A DNA stretch of 64,000 nt from an uncultured Ruminococcus sp. (GTDB taxonomy: Bacteria > Bacillota > Clostridia > Lachnospirales > Lachnospiraceae), in assembly GCA_900544395.1 (NCBI GenBank), contig UQVC01000012.1, forward strand, positions 1 through 64,000. Direction: 5' to 3'. The first letter of the stretch is position 1, and each line of letters opens with the position of its first letter. The notes beneath the pieces were generated by a model, which did not search any database, was not told where the DNA came from, and worked only from the letters and a program-made list of their open reading frames with translations. Of the stretch, positions 26,992 to 34,569 are shown in pieces. Made by a program: the position numbers and the translations under genes.

Positions 26992-27855
26992 TTAGCGATA
27001 AGTCGCCTGCGAAACTATTACATGCTCTTTCCACTTGCTATCATTCATATGCCATTCCTTACTATCAATATCAATCCATTTAAACCCTTTACTTTCTAAG
27101 AAAAGCCACAAATTTCTATTATTAATAGACGATTTAGGACCAACAACTATATTTTCAATCAGTCTATACTCATTATTTTTGAAGTATAGTTCTCTAAATG
27201 GAATTATCGAACAATCATTCAGCCTAAATTTTATATCACTAACATCTTTTTCCTTGTTTTTTCTATATCCGCAATACAACCTATATTCCTTTTCTTCCCG
27301 AAACGCTGGATTTTTACACATTATTGCATCTTGCAGGATATATGAGACTAAAATTTTGCTTTTACGATATATTTCATCTCTATTTCCATCTTTGACTGCA
27401 GCATTTAAATTTCTTAAAATATTATCACTGATTTTTCGACTCAATATGTCATATTGCTTTTCTCTGTCATATATAACTTCAGCTCCATATAATGAATAGT
27501 ATGTTTCGATAAAATCAACATTAAATCCAATTGCAACACCTTTCCCATCATTTGCATATGATCGCCATTGACTCAAGACATCCTTTTCCTTCGATAAGCA
27601 AAAAATATAGGGACAGTCCATTTCTTGCAATAGAGTTTTTGAGATATTTTCTATCAAGTTCCAATCCTCTAGTATCGAATTATATCCCCCTCTTTTTAAA
27701 ACGAAATCTTTTACCATTTCCAAGAGCCAAATAATTTCAGCCGAGTCATTCATATTTAATGGATTTCCAAATCTGATGGTACCTGTCTGCAAAATATTAT
27801 AAAATGTATCCACAGAGCAATAATGATAATATATTTTATTATTCTTTTTTTTCAT
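26992..27855 (-). CDS. DUF2971 domain protein
   Basis: 287 residues. The DUF2971 pattern is clear: Y-H-Y-C-S-V-D-T-F-Y-N-I-L near the N-terminus, R-F-G-N-P-L-N-M-N-D, C-L-S-K-E-K-D-V-L-S-Q-W-R-S-Y-A (~95-110), G-V-A-I-G-F and a late E-E-K-E-Y-R. The biochemical role of the family is not established; it is scattered in accessory regions. It begins 12 bases after a decayed upstream reading frame whose stop is at 27868, with AGAGGTG as a modest ribosome site. First complete gene of the island. Confidence 0.8.
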   Translation of the reverse strand: MKKKNNKIYYHYCSVDTFYNILQTGTIRFGNPLNMNDSAEIIWLLEMVKDFVLKRGGYNSILEDWNLIENISKTLLQEMDCPYIFCLSKEKDVLSQWRSYANDGKGVAIGFNVDFIETYYSLYGAEVIYDREKQYDILSRKISDNILRNLNAAVKDGNRDEIYRKSKILVSYILQDAIMCKNPAFREEKEYRLYCGYRKNKEKDVSDIKFRLNDCSIIPFRELYFKNNEYRLIENIVVGPKSSINNRNLWLFLESKGFKWIDIDSKEWHMNDSKWKEHVIVSQATYR

Positions 27856-27867
27856 CTAACACCTCTT

Positions 27868-27960
27868 CTAATAGTTCTTTGTCAGTACAGTTCCAAAGTT
27901 TTTTAGCCGTTCATCATTCATAATATAGCCCTTGATTACTCTTCTGTAATTCCATTCACC
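27868..27960 (-). pseudogene. C-terminal protein fragment, possibly RhuM-like
   Basis: Thirty codons without a start reading G-E-W-N-Y-R-R-V-I-K-G-Y-I-M-N-D-E-R-L-K and then a stop. The I-K-G-Y-x-M-N-D-E-R-L-K segment recalls RhuM-type proteins, but it is too short for a firm call. It continues, out of frame, from the metallophosphoesterase fragment, so at least one frameshift or junction lies near 27960. Confidence 0.3.
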
Positions 27961-28182
27961 CTTTTTTCGAAATCAACTGTTCTCGGAGAATCTTTCTTAT
28001 TTTCAACAGCGATAATCGTCTTTAGTATCATTTTTATGAACAACACTGTTATAATTCTCAATCAAAATTCAATTCATTTCTTCCACATTTTCAAAAGGGT
28101 GTTTTTGCATCTCTATAATTCCACGATGCCCCAAATGCAAATCACTTGTAAAATAAATCAAATCATCGCTATCCTTCTCCAT
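27937..28182 (-). pseudogene. Decayed metallophosphoesterase gene fragment
   Basis: An ATG at 28182 opens a frame reading I-Y-F-T-S-D-L-H-L-G-H-R-G-I-I-E-M-Q, which is the metal-binding start of calcineurin-like metallophosphoesterases (D-x-H then G-H). An in-frame TGA at 28069-28071 interrupts it after E-E-M-N; the same frame then goes on for 43 codons, family-like for about 15 residues (I-L-I-E-N-Y-N-S-V-V-H-K-N-D-T) before the similarity is lost. A nonsense change plus a deletion junction is the simplest reading. This fragment fills the otherwise gene-free 27.9-28.3 kb gap. Confidence 0.65.
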
Positions 28183-28322
28183 TGCGAATTTCCCCACAAA
28201 AAGTCACAAATTCCATTCATCCACCTTGTATCATCCCGTCCATTTACTTCTTTTCTATCCGCAAATTCCGTACAAACCAGTACTAAATCCTGCCAAATAT
28301 CACGCTTTTTAAGGCTCCGATG
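28158..28322 (-). pseudogene. Short open fragment next to the uvrB junction
   Basis: About 54 codons without a start codon, reading for example R-D-I-W-Q-D-L-V-L-V-C-T-E-F-A-D-R-K-E-V, ending in TGA at 28158. It runs across the right uvrB junction and overlaps the start of the metallophosphoesterase fragment in another frame. No family recognised; it looks like the 3' part of a gene that once lay upstream of the phosphoesterase. Confidence 0.3.
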
Positions 28323-28324
28323 GA

Positions 28325-28597
28325 CTAGCTCACAAAATATTCCACGGCATTATTGGGGAAGAATTCTTTAAATTCTCCATATAATTGAGCCACCAGAGTC
28401 TTGTTGTGCGCGATTATCAATGTTGGTTTATTCAATTGTGCGATGACATTCGCCATTGTAAATGTTTTACCCGAACCGGTCACTCCAAGAAGTGTCTGAC
28501 ATTGGTTTCCTTCCTGAACGCCTTTGACAAGCTGTTCAATAGCGTGTGGCTGGCCTCCGGTTGGAGCGTATTCTGACACTAATTCAAAATAATCCAT
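28325..28597 (-). pseudogene. uvrB': Orphan 5' end of uvrB (90 codons)
   Basis: Encodes the first 90 residues of UvrB, including Walker A, then hits TAG at the point where the intact gene reads into the beta-hairpin. Differences from the intact copy include G-G-Q-P for the highly conserved G-D-Q-P and His for Gln18, consistent with lost constraint. It keeps a good ribosome site (AAAGGAGAACTG) and an upstream promoter, so a useless peptide may still be made. It is also copy B of the direct repeat. Confidence 0.9.
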
Positions 28598-28626
28598 AAA
28601 TTCAGTTCTCCTTTATCTTCTAACAG

Positions 28627-28665
28627 TTATTCAAATTTTTCGAATAACTGAAACCTCACCAACAT
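28627..28665 (-). CDS. Possible 12-codon leader ORF in the ancestral uvrB leader
   Basis: ATG at 28665 with AGGAG five bases upstream encodes M-L-V-R-F-Q-L-F-E-K-F-E then TAA. Its end lies in a stem-loop with nine-base perfect arms (28624-28632 and 28642-28650). It may be only a chance ORF in a structured leader. Confidence 0.3.
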   Translation of the reverse strand: MLVRFQLFEKFE

Positions 28666-28688
28666 TACGCTCCTTATTCTCTCCCGCT

Positions 28689-28740
28689 ATTATATCAGAA
28701 TATAAAATAAAAGTACAGAACAAAATCGAATGTTTGTTCT
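28689..28740 (-). promoter_or_regulatory. Probable ancestral uvrB promoter with SOS-box-like site
   Basis: An extended -10 TGATATAAT (28697-28689) lies about 90 bases upstream of the orphan uvrB start. AGAACAAACATTCG (28740-28727) is one base away from the GAAC-N4-GTTC core of Gram-positive LexA (DinR) sites. No good -35 is visible, as expected of an extended -10 promoter. The site overlaps the loop of the upstream terminator, so it may be coincidental. Confidence 0.45.
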
Positions 28741-28748
28741 GTACTTTT
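28709..28748 (-). terminator. Terminator of the threonine aldolase transcript
   Basis: Sixteen-base perfect arms AAAAGTACAGAACAAA / TTTGTTCTGTACTTTT around an 8-base loop, followed on the minus strand by ATTTTAT. It ends the unit whose last gene is the aldolase. Confidence 0.85.
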
Positions 28749-28792
28749 GTTACAATCTTTATCTCTCATTCACACATATTTTTCGGATATTT

Positions 28793-29821
28793 TCATCGTT
28801 CCAATGCCTGTATCAGTTTTTCCACATGTTCTTCTTTCGTATCCCACGAAGTCACAATGCGCACTGCGGTGTGCGTATCATCTGTCTTTTCCCAAAATGT
28901 AAAGGCAAATTCTTCTTCCAGACATTTGAGTCTCTCATCTTCAAGGATAACAAAAATCTGATTTGTCTCTGTCTCCACCAGGAGATCCATGTTCTGTCTT
29001 TTCAGACATTGACGGATCCTGTCCGCCATCTGATTTGCATGTTCCGCCAACCGGTAAAAAGTCTGATCCCTGAACAGTCCCAGAAATTGAATTCCCAGCA
29101 CCCAGCCTTTTGCAAGCATAGCTCCGTTTTGTTTGATCTGATACCGAAATTCTCTGCTGATCTCCGGATTGGAGATTACCACTGCTTCCCCAAACAACGC
29201 ACCATTTTTCGTTCCTCCGATATAGAACACATCACAAAATTCTGTCAGATCTTTCATGGTACAATCATTTCCGCGGCTTGTCAGTGCACTTCCTAGCCTT
29301 GCTCCATCCAGAAACAATTTCAGTCCGTATTTCTTACATACAGAAGAAATCGCAGTCAGTTCTGCTTTTGAATATACCGTTCCCAATTCGGTGGCATCAG
29401 AAATGTAAACCATAGCAGGCTTTACCATGTGTTCATCTGTATGCAGAAGCACTGCTTTTTCAATCTCGTCTGGTGTGATTTTCCCATCTTTTCCGGGAAC
29501 TGCCACCACCTTATGGCCACTGTTCTCAATGGCACCTGTCTCATGAACATTGATATGCCCCGTATCCACTGCGATCACTGCTTCATACGATCGCAACGAT
29601 GCTGCGATCACCGTCTTATTCGTTTGGGTACCGCCCATCAGAAAATGAATTTCTGCATCTTTCGTTCCAATCTCTCTATAAATACACTCTTTTGCAGCTT
29701 CACAGATCTCATCCGTTCCATATCCATCATACTGTCTGTGGTTTGTCTCCAGCAACAGTTTCAAAATTTCATAACAAGCACTTTCACTATAGTCATTCAT
29801 AAATGAAATTCGATCTCTCAT
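28793..29821 (-). CDS. Threonine aldolase-family PLP enzyme
   Basis: 342 residues of the beta-eliminating lyase fold. H-F-L-M-G-G-T-Q-T-N near 57-66, H-E-T-G-A-I-E, F-L-D-G-A-R-L-G (substrate/PLP Asp) and G-G-T-K-N-G with the PLP lysine are all visible. The likely reaction is cleavage of (allo)threonine to glycine and acetaldehyde. It lies 12 bases after an NSS amino-acid transporter and is probably co-transcribed with it, suggesting uptake and cleavage of a hydroxy amino acid. Confidence 0.88.
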   Translation of the reverse strand: MRDRISFMNDYSESACYEILKLLLETNHRQYDGYGTDEICEAAKECIYREIGTKDAEIHFLMGGTQTNKTVIAASLRSYEAVIAVDTGHINVHETGAIENSGHKVVAVPGKDGKITPDEIEKAVLLHTDEHMVKPAMVYISDATELGTVYSKAELTAISSVCKKYGLKLFLDGARLGSALTSRGNDCTMKDLTEFCDVFYIGGTKNGALFGEAVVISNPEISREFRYQIKQNGAMLAKGWVLGIQFLGLFRDQTFYRLAEHANQMADRIRQCLKRQNMDLLVETETNQIFVILEDERLKCLEEEFAFTFWEKTDDTHTAVRIVTSWDTKEEHVEKLIQALER

Positions 29822-29833
29822 CTTCCCGCTCTC

Positions 29834-31198
29834 CTAAAACATTGTAATATAACCCTGTATAAAAATAAACAGCACGATCAGCGGCAGAATATAAGATACA
29901 TATACCCTCGCCCATTTTGGGAATTGAATTCCCTTTCCACTGTTTGCCTCTTTTGTAAAATTCTTCCATCCCCATCCATATCGGCTGGTGCAAAATAACA
30001 AGTAGATCAAACTGCCGATTGGCAGTAAGTTGTTGCTTACCAGGAAATCTTCAAAATCCAGGATATTTTTTCCTGCACCAAGCGGCGAAAACCCGCTCCA
30101 TACATTGAATCCGAGAATACATGGAACAGAAAGTACCACAATCACAACCAGATTGCAAAGTACCGATTTGATCCGGCTGCATCCCGTCAGCTCCATAGCA
30201 AATGTAATAATATTTTCAAACACAGCAATGATCGTAGATGCCGCCGCAAAGAACATACACAAGAAGAATAAAGTGCCCCAGATTCTTCCACCGCTCATCG
30301 CATTAAAAATATTCGGAAGAGTAATAAAGATTAGACTCGGACCCTGCCCCGGATTCACACCGAACGCAAAACATGCCGGAAAAATAATCATACCCGCGAT
30401 CAACGCCACACAAGTATCCAAGATCGTCACACAGACTGCCTCTCCTGTCAGGGCACGTTTCTTATCAATATAGCTTCCAAAAATTGCAATAGCTCCGATT
30501 CCCAGACTCAATGTAAAGAAGGACTGTCCCATAGCAGCATACACCACCTCAAACACGCCTGCTTCTTTTACTTTTTCAAAATCCGGAAGCAGATAAAAAC
30601 GGATTCCTTCTCCCGCATTTGGCAATGTTGCAGAGCGTACTGCCAGAATGATCATCAGACCGAGGAGCAAAAGCATCATGACTTTTGTAATCTTCTCCAC
30701 TCCTTTTTGCAATCCCATACTGCAAATCGCAAAACACAGAACTACAACGATCACCATACACACAAACATCAGCCCCGGTCTTGCGGTCAGATTTGCAAAC
30801 TCTGCTTCTATTCCCTTCGCATCAAGACCTTCAAATTCTCCGGCTGCCATCTTAATAAAATACAAGATCATCCATCCACCGATGGTTGTATAAAACATCA
30901 TGAGCAGATAATTTCCCGCCATTCCAAAATACTTATACCAGTGCCACTTTGTTCCTTTCGGCTCCAGTTTATCAAAAGAAAGCGCAATACTTGACTGACT
31001 TGCTCTTCCCACTGAAAACTCCATAACCATGATCGGCAAACCAAGCACCAGCAGGAAAAACAAATAGATCAGCACAAATGCCGCTCCACCATACTCTCCT
31101 GTAATATACGGAAATCTCCATACATTGCCCAAGCCGATCGCGCACCCTGCTGAAATCAGAATGAATCCCAGCCTGGAACCAAATTTTTCTCGTTTCAT
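29834..31198 (-). CDS. NSS-family sodium-dependent amino acid transporter
   Basis: 454 residues, 11-12 membrane helices, the size of the LeuT/MhsT group. The first helix holds G-C-A-I-G-L-G-N-V-W-R-F-P, the sodium/substrate signature. Start at 31198 (MKREKF) is chosen because GAGAGG lies nine bases upstream; an ATG at 31207 is flush against it. It carries its own likely promoter in the end of the TetR gene and precedes the aldolase by 12 bases. Substrate is inferred to be an amino acid only. Confidence 0.9.
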   Translation of the reverse strand: MKREKFGSRLGFILISAGCAIGLGNVWRFPYITGEYGGAAFVLIYLFFLLVLGLPIMVMEFSVGRASQSSIALSFDKLEPKGTKWHWYKYFGMAGNYLLMMFYTTIGGWMILYFIKMAAGEFEGLDAKGIEAEFANLTARPGLMFVCMVIVVVLCFAICSMGLQKGVEKITKVMMLLLLGLMIILAVRSATLPNAGEGIRFYLLPDFEKVKEAGVFEVVYAAMGQSFFTLSLGIGAIAIFGSYIDKKRALTGEAVCVTILDTCVALIAGMIIFPACFAFGVNPGQGPSLIFITLPNIFNAMSGGRIWGTLFFLCMFFAAASTIIAVFENIITFAMELTGCSRIKSVLCNLVVIVVLSVPCILGFNVWSGFSPLGAGKNILDFEDFLVSNNLLPIGSLIYLLFCTSRYGWGWKNFTKEANSGKGIQFPKWARVYVSYILPLIVLFIFIQGYITMF

Positions 31199-31229
31199 TT
31201 CCCTCATCCTCTCTTGTTTTTTGCATTTT

Positions 31230-31259
31230 ATCTTACGACATTCCTGTTTTATTTGTCAA
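31230..31259 (-). promoter_or_regulatory. Promoter of the NSS transporter-aldolase pair
   Basis: TTGACA (31259-31254), 18-base spacer, TAAGAT (31235-31230). The -35 overlaps the last codons of the TetR gene, giving the downstream pair an independent start. Confidence 0.6.
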
Positions 31260-31845
31260 GAAAATCTGAGGCTGTCTGACAAAAAGCATCCTTTGCATTG
31301 ACCACCATATTGAACGTCATCTGCGCAATCTCTTCCGGTGACTTTTCTTCCCCTTCCTGAAGCCAGATCTTCACCAGCCCCAGACATCCGCTTAAACAAA
31401 ACGCATAAAAATATTTCAGATCTTCCTTTTTCCCCGGGAACATCTCTTCCAATGCTGTTCTGCTGTTTTCTTTGATGATACGCTCAATCCTATGGATGAA
31501 TCCCATATCACCATTGGGCCCGATCAACGCGCTTCCGATCTCCCGTTCTTCATTCAATACCCGGAAAATATCTTCAATAAAATAAAAGGTATTTTCATTA
31601 TGAGGTTCGATCGGATGCTCCTCGATCGCCCGTTGGATCTCATGCTCCATCGTATCTTCAATCTCCCAAAGCAAATCCTGAATATCCTTAAAATGCAGAT
31701 AAAATGTGGAACGGTTGATATGTACTTCCTCCACCAGTTCCTTTACCGTGATCTGATTGACACTTTTCTCCTGCATCAATTTTGCAAGTCCATTTTTCAA
31801 CTGTTTCCTTGTTTTGATCACCCTGCGGTCTACCTTTTTCTCCAT
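31249..31845 (-). CDS. TetR-family transcriptional regulator
   Basis: 198 residues. N-terminal helix-turn-helix with I-T-V-K-E-L-V-E-E-V-H-I-N-R-S-T-F-Y-L-H-F, the TetR recognition segment, and a helical ligand domain of the DhaS/TetR_C_8 type. ATG at 31845 has GAGGGAAG upstream; an earlier ATG (31869) does not. It follows the MATE gene by 28 bases, so it is probably the local repressor of the efflux pump. Confidence 0.85.
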   Translation of the reverse strand: MEKKVDRRVIKTRKQLKNGLAKLMQEKSVNQITVKELVEEVHINRSTFYLHFKDIQDLLWEIEDTMEHEIQRAIEEHPIEPHNENTFYFIEDIFRVLNEEREIGSALIGPNGDMGFIHRIERIIKENSRTALEEMFPGKKEDLKYFYAFCLSGCLGLVKIWLQEGEEKSPEEIAQMTFNMVVNAKDAFCQTASDFLDK

Positions 31846-31873
31846 GTAACTTCCCTCATTTCTATTCATATCA

Positions 31874-33199
31874 TTATCTTTTTTGTAACTTTTTATAATA
31901 AATCCACCCTGTTACATCTGCCAGGATCCATCCAATCGGAACGGACCACCAGATTCCGGTCACTCCGATCGCCGGCACTGCCGACAACACATAGGCCAAC
32001 AGTACTCTTGTCCCTAATGAAATCACGGTTAATACCACCGACATCCCCGGTTTTCGCACTGCGCGGTAATATCCGTAAAACAAAAACAAAAATCCAATGC
32101 CACAGTAAAAAGCACCCTCAATACGCAAATATTCGATTCCAATCCCCAAAATTTCTGTCTCCTGAGGCTGTATAAAAATCAGCAGCAACGGTTTTGCAAA
32201 CAGAAAAACTGCTGCTGAAATTACAAGACAAAAGCCCAGAACCAGAATCACTGCTTTTTTGCATCCTTCCTGAATCCGTTCCTTTTTTGCCGCTCCGTAA
32301 TTTTGAGCGACAAAAGTAGAAAATGCATTTCCAAAATCCTGCACCGGCATATAGGCAAAGGAATCAATCTTCACCGCTGCCGCAAATGCCGCCATGACTG
32401 CTGGTCCAAAACTGTTGACCAGTCCCTGTACCATCAAAATTCCCAGATTCATTACCGACTGCTGCACACAGGTCAAAAACGAAAACTGAAAAATCTCGCC
32501 TGCAGTATCCGCCTTCCATCGAAACTCTGATAATCGAACTCGAAACTGTGGACATCTCCACCAGGTATATCCTGCAATTCCGATCCCGGAAATCCACTGT
32601 GAGATCACCGTTGCCTTTGCCGCTCCACCGACTCCTGCATCCAATCCTAATACAAACCACAGATCCAGAACAATATTCAATCCGGCACAGACTGCCAAAA
32701 AGATCAATGGGATCATAGATTCCCCTGCTGCCCGCAGCAGCGATGCAAAATAATTATAAAGAAAAGTAGCAATGATCCCACTGAAAATAATAATCAGATA
32801 GGTCCGCATCAACTCATATACTGGCTCTGGAACCTGCAGAAATTCCAGAATCCATTTTGTCTTCCAGTATACCAGTATATTAAGTAAAACTGCAACGATC
32901 CCAATCATCGCAAATGAGACCGCTATGCTTTCTTTTAATTTCTTCTGATTCCTTTCTCCACAGCGAATGGAAAACAAAGCTCCGCTGCCCATACATAGTC
33001 CCAAAAGAATCGAAGTCAGGAATGTCATCAATGTATAAGAAGACCCTACTGCTGCCAGTGCATCTGCTCCCAGAAACTTCCCAACGATCAGTGTATCCGC
33101 AATATTATATGTCTGCTGCAAAAGATTTCCCGCGATCAGAGGAAGGGAAAACAACATCATCTTTTTTGTCACAGATCCTTCCGTCAGATCTACTGCCAT
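31874..33199 (-). CDS. MATE-family efflux transporter
   Basis: 441 residues with twelve membrane helices in two MATE halves; typical N-terminal segment L-P-L-I-A-G-N-L-L-Q-Q-T-Y-N-I-A-D-T. Likely exports cationic drugs or metabolites using an ion gradient. The start at 33199 (MAVDLTEG) follows AAAGGGGAG; an ATG 24 bases earlier has no ribosome site. First gene of a MATE-TetR unit. Confidence 0.9.
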   Translation of the reverse strand: MAVDLTEGSVTKKMMLFSLPLIAGNLLQQTYNIADTLIVGKFLGADALAAVGSSYTLMTFLTSILLGLCMGSGALFSIRCGERNQKKLKESIAVSFAMIGIVAVLLNILVYWKTKWILEFLQVPEPVYELMRTYLIIIFSGIIATFLYNYFASLLRAAGESMIPLIFLAVCAGLNIVLDLWFVLGLDAGVGGAAKATVISQWISGIGIAGYTWWRCPQFRVRLSEFRWKADTAGEIFQFSFLTCVQQSVMNLGILMVQGLVNSFGPAVMAAFAAAVKIDSFAYMPVQDFGNAFSTFVAQNYGAAKKERIQEGCKKAVILVLGFCLVISAAVFLFAKPLLLIFIQPQETEILGIGIEYLRIEGAFYCGIGFLFLFYGYYRAVRKPGMSVVLTVISLGTRVLLAYVLSAVPAIGVTGIWWSVPIGWILADVTGWIYYKKLQKR

Positions 33200-33239
33200 A
33201 TACGCTCCCCTTTCTTTTCCCATGTTACTCTCATATGAA

Positions 33240-33257
33240 ATTTATTTTAAATCAAAT
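33240..33257. promoter_or_regulatory. Candidate TetR operator
   Basis: Imperfect 18-base inverted repeat ATTTATTTTAAATCAAAT between the MATE -10 and the ribosome site, where a repressor would block transcription. AT-rich and only partly symmetric, so weak. Confidence 0.3.
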
Positions 33258-33265
33258 ACGATGGA

Positions 33266-33294
33266 ATAGCAAGTTTTTCAAGACACACTGTCAA
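33266..33294 (-). promoter_or_regulatory. Promoter of the MATE-TetR operon
   Basis: TTGACA (33294-33289), 17-base spacer, TGCTAT (33271-33266). Consensus -35 and acceptable -10, about 65 bases before the MATE start. Confidence 0.65.
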
Positions 33295-33344
33295 AAAACT
33301 CAAAAATCAGACGCCAAACCATGTAAAACTTTTTCAAAAAACAG

Positions 33345-33373
33345 TTGAATTTTTCTTTCAAAAGCGATATAAT
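33345..33373 (+). promoter_or_regulatory. Promoter of tRNA-Thr
   Basis: TTGAAT (33345-33350), 17-base spacer and TATAAT (33368-33373), 30 bases before the tRNA. Confidence 0.8.
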
Positions 33374-33402
33374 AAATAAGGTTCATTTAGCAAAATGAAT
33401 TT

Positions 33403-33475
33403 GCTGGAATAGCTCAGTCGGTAGAGCACTTCACTCGTAATGAAGGGGTCGTCGGTTCAAGTCCGATTTCCAGCT
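33403..33475 (+). tRNA. tRNA-Thr (anticodon CGT)
   Basis: A complete 73-base cloverleaf: acceptor arms GCTGGAA/TTCCAGC, D-stem GCTC/GAGC, anticodon stem CTTCA/TGAAG with loop CTCGTAA (anticodon CGT, reads ACG), five-base variable loop, T-arm with TTCAAGT. CCA is not encoded. It has its own promoter and terminator. Confidence 0.95.
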
Positions 33476-33482
33476 TTTAAAC

Positions 33483-33518
33483 ATGGATTGAAGTCATTTT
33501 GATTTCAGTCCATTTTTT
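33483..33518 (+). terminator. Terminator of tRNA-Thr
   Basis: Stem ATGGATTGAA pairs with TTTCAGTCCAT (one G-T pair) followed by six T. Confidence 0.7.
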
Positions 33519-33544
33519 ATTTCATCCCACTTCCCTGTATACAG

Positions 33545-33590
33545 AAAGTGCAGACCACAAGAATCTCCTCCCCTGTGATCTGCACTTTTT
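33545..33590. terminator. Bidirectional terminator after glucokinase
   Basis: Fifteen-base arms AAAGTGCAGACCACA / TGTGATCTGCACTTT with one wobble mismatch, T-run on the plus strand. It faces the glucokinase gene and the tRNA unit. Confidence 0.65.
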
Positions 33591-33613
33591 ATCAATTGCT
33601 CTTCTTTTTCGTT

Positions 33614-34558
33614 TTACTCTGCATAATCATCCAATATCAGTTTTGCCGCTCCGCAGATTCCGGCATCATTGCCAAGTGTTGCAAGTGAAAACTTCACATC
33701 CTTATTTGCAAAGAATGCATGCTCCTGAAATGGTGTTTCTATATAGTTCAGAAGAATCTCTCCGGCTTTTGACACCCCGCCTCCGATTACGAAAACAGAC
33801 GGATCGATCACAATTGCAAGATTCGCAAGAGCCCGTCCCAGATAATTACCAAATGTTTCTGCGATTTCTTTTGCTACAACATCCCCTGCTTTCACCGCAT
33901 CAAACACAGCCTTTGCAGACAACTCTTCTCCGTTCAGAATGGTCTCTCTTGTCTCACCGGCCAGTTTTCTCTTTGCCAGACGCACGATTCCTGTTGCAGA
34001 TGCATACTGCTCCAGACAACCTTTTCCACCGCATCCACAAAGTTCTGTCTCATGTGGATTCACGCGCACATGCCCAATCTCTCCTCCTGCTCCATGACTG
34101 CCTGTCAGGATTTTGCCGCCAACGATGATTCCGCCGCCAACACCGGTTCCCAGTGTTACCATGATCAGATTCTTATATCCGGCTCCGCCGCCTTTCCACA
34201 TTTCTCCCAATGCAGCTACATTGGCATCATTTCCAACTTCTGCACTCAAGCCGGTCAGCTCTTCCAGTTCTTTTTTTACTTCTTTATATTTCCAGCCAAG
34301 ATTTGCACTTCCAAATACAACACCTTCTTCTGTAACCGGCGCCGGAACGCCTGCTCCGATTCCAATGATATCTTCTGAAGCCAGCTGATGCTCGTTCATT
34401 TTTTCTTTGATCGATGCCGCAACATCCGGAAGGATTGCTTTTCCTTCTTCTTCTGTGTGCGTCTTGATCTCCCACTTTTCCAGTATTGCTCCTGTCTTCT
34501 CAAACAATCCCATTTTTACGGTTGTTCCACCGATGTCTACTCCAAAACAATATTTCAT
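33614..34558 (-). CDS. glcK: ROK-family glucokinase
   Basis: 314 residues. ATP-binding G-V-D-I-G-G-T-T-V-K-M-G at the N-terminus, G-N-D-A-N catalytic Asp, G-T-G-V-G-G-G and the ROK zinc motif H..C-G-C-G-G-K-G-C-L-E. Phosphorylates glucose to glucose-6-phosphate; ROK members can also act on N-acetylmannosamine or other hexoses, so exact substrate is inferred. It lies 12 bases after hprK, linking sugar phosphorylation to catabolite control. Confidence 0.88.
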   Translation of the reverse strand: MKYCFGVDIGGTTVKMGLFEKTGAILEKWEIKTHTEEEGKAILPDVAASIKEKMNEHQLASEDIIGIGAGVPAPVTEEGVVFGSANLGWKYKEVKKELEELTGLSAEVGNDANVAALGEMWKGGGAGYKNLIMVTLGTGVGGGIIVGGKILTGSHGAGGEIGHVRVNPHETELCGCGGKGCLEQYASATGIVRLAKRKLAGETRETILNGEELSAKAVFDAVKAGDVVAKEIAETFGNYLGRALANLAIVIDPSVFVIGGGVSKAGEILLNYIETPFQEHAFFANKDVKFSLATLGNDAGICGAAKLILDDYAE

Positions 34559-34569
34559 TTCTTATGCTC

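Larger units (their letters stand above)
25140..28324 (-). mobile_element. Accessory island inserted at uvrB, flanked by 5' uvrB repeats
   Basis: About 3.2 kb lying between the two copies of the uvrB 5' end. It carries three complete genes (YhcG-like nuclease, PD-(D/E)XK-like protein, DUF2971) and at least three decayed fragments, all on the minus strand. By eye it is more AT-rich than its surroundings. No integrase, transposase or terminal inverted repeats are visible. The flanking repeats imply acquisition or loss by homologous recombination; that is inference. Confidence 0.55.

Noticed and set aside
25140..28324. Island considered as prophage, ICE or IS element
   Set aside because: No integrase, transposase, phage structural gene or terminal inverted repeat was found.
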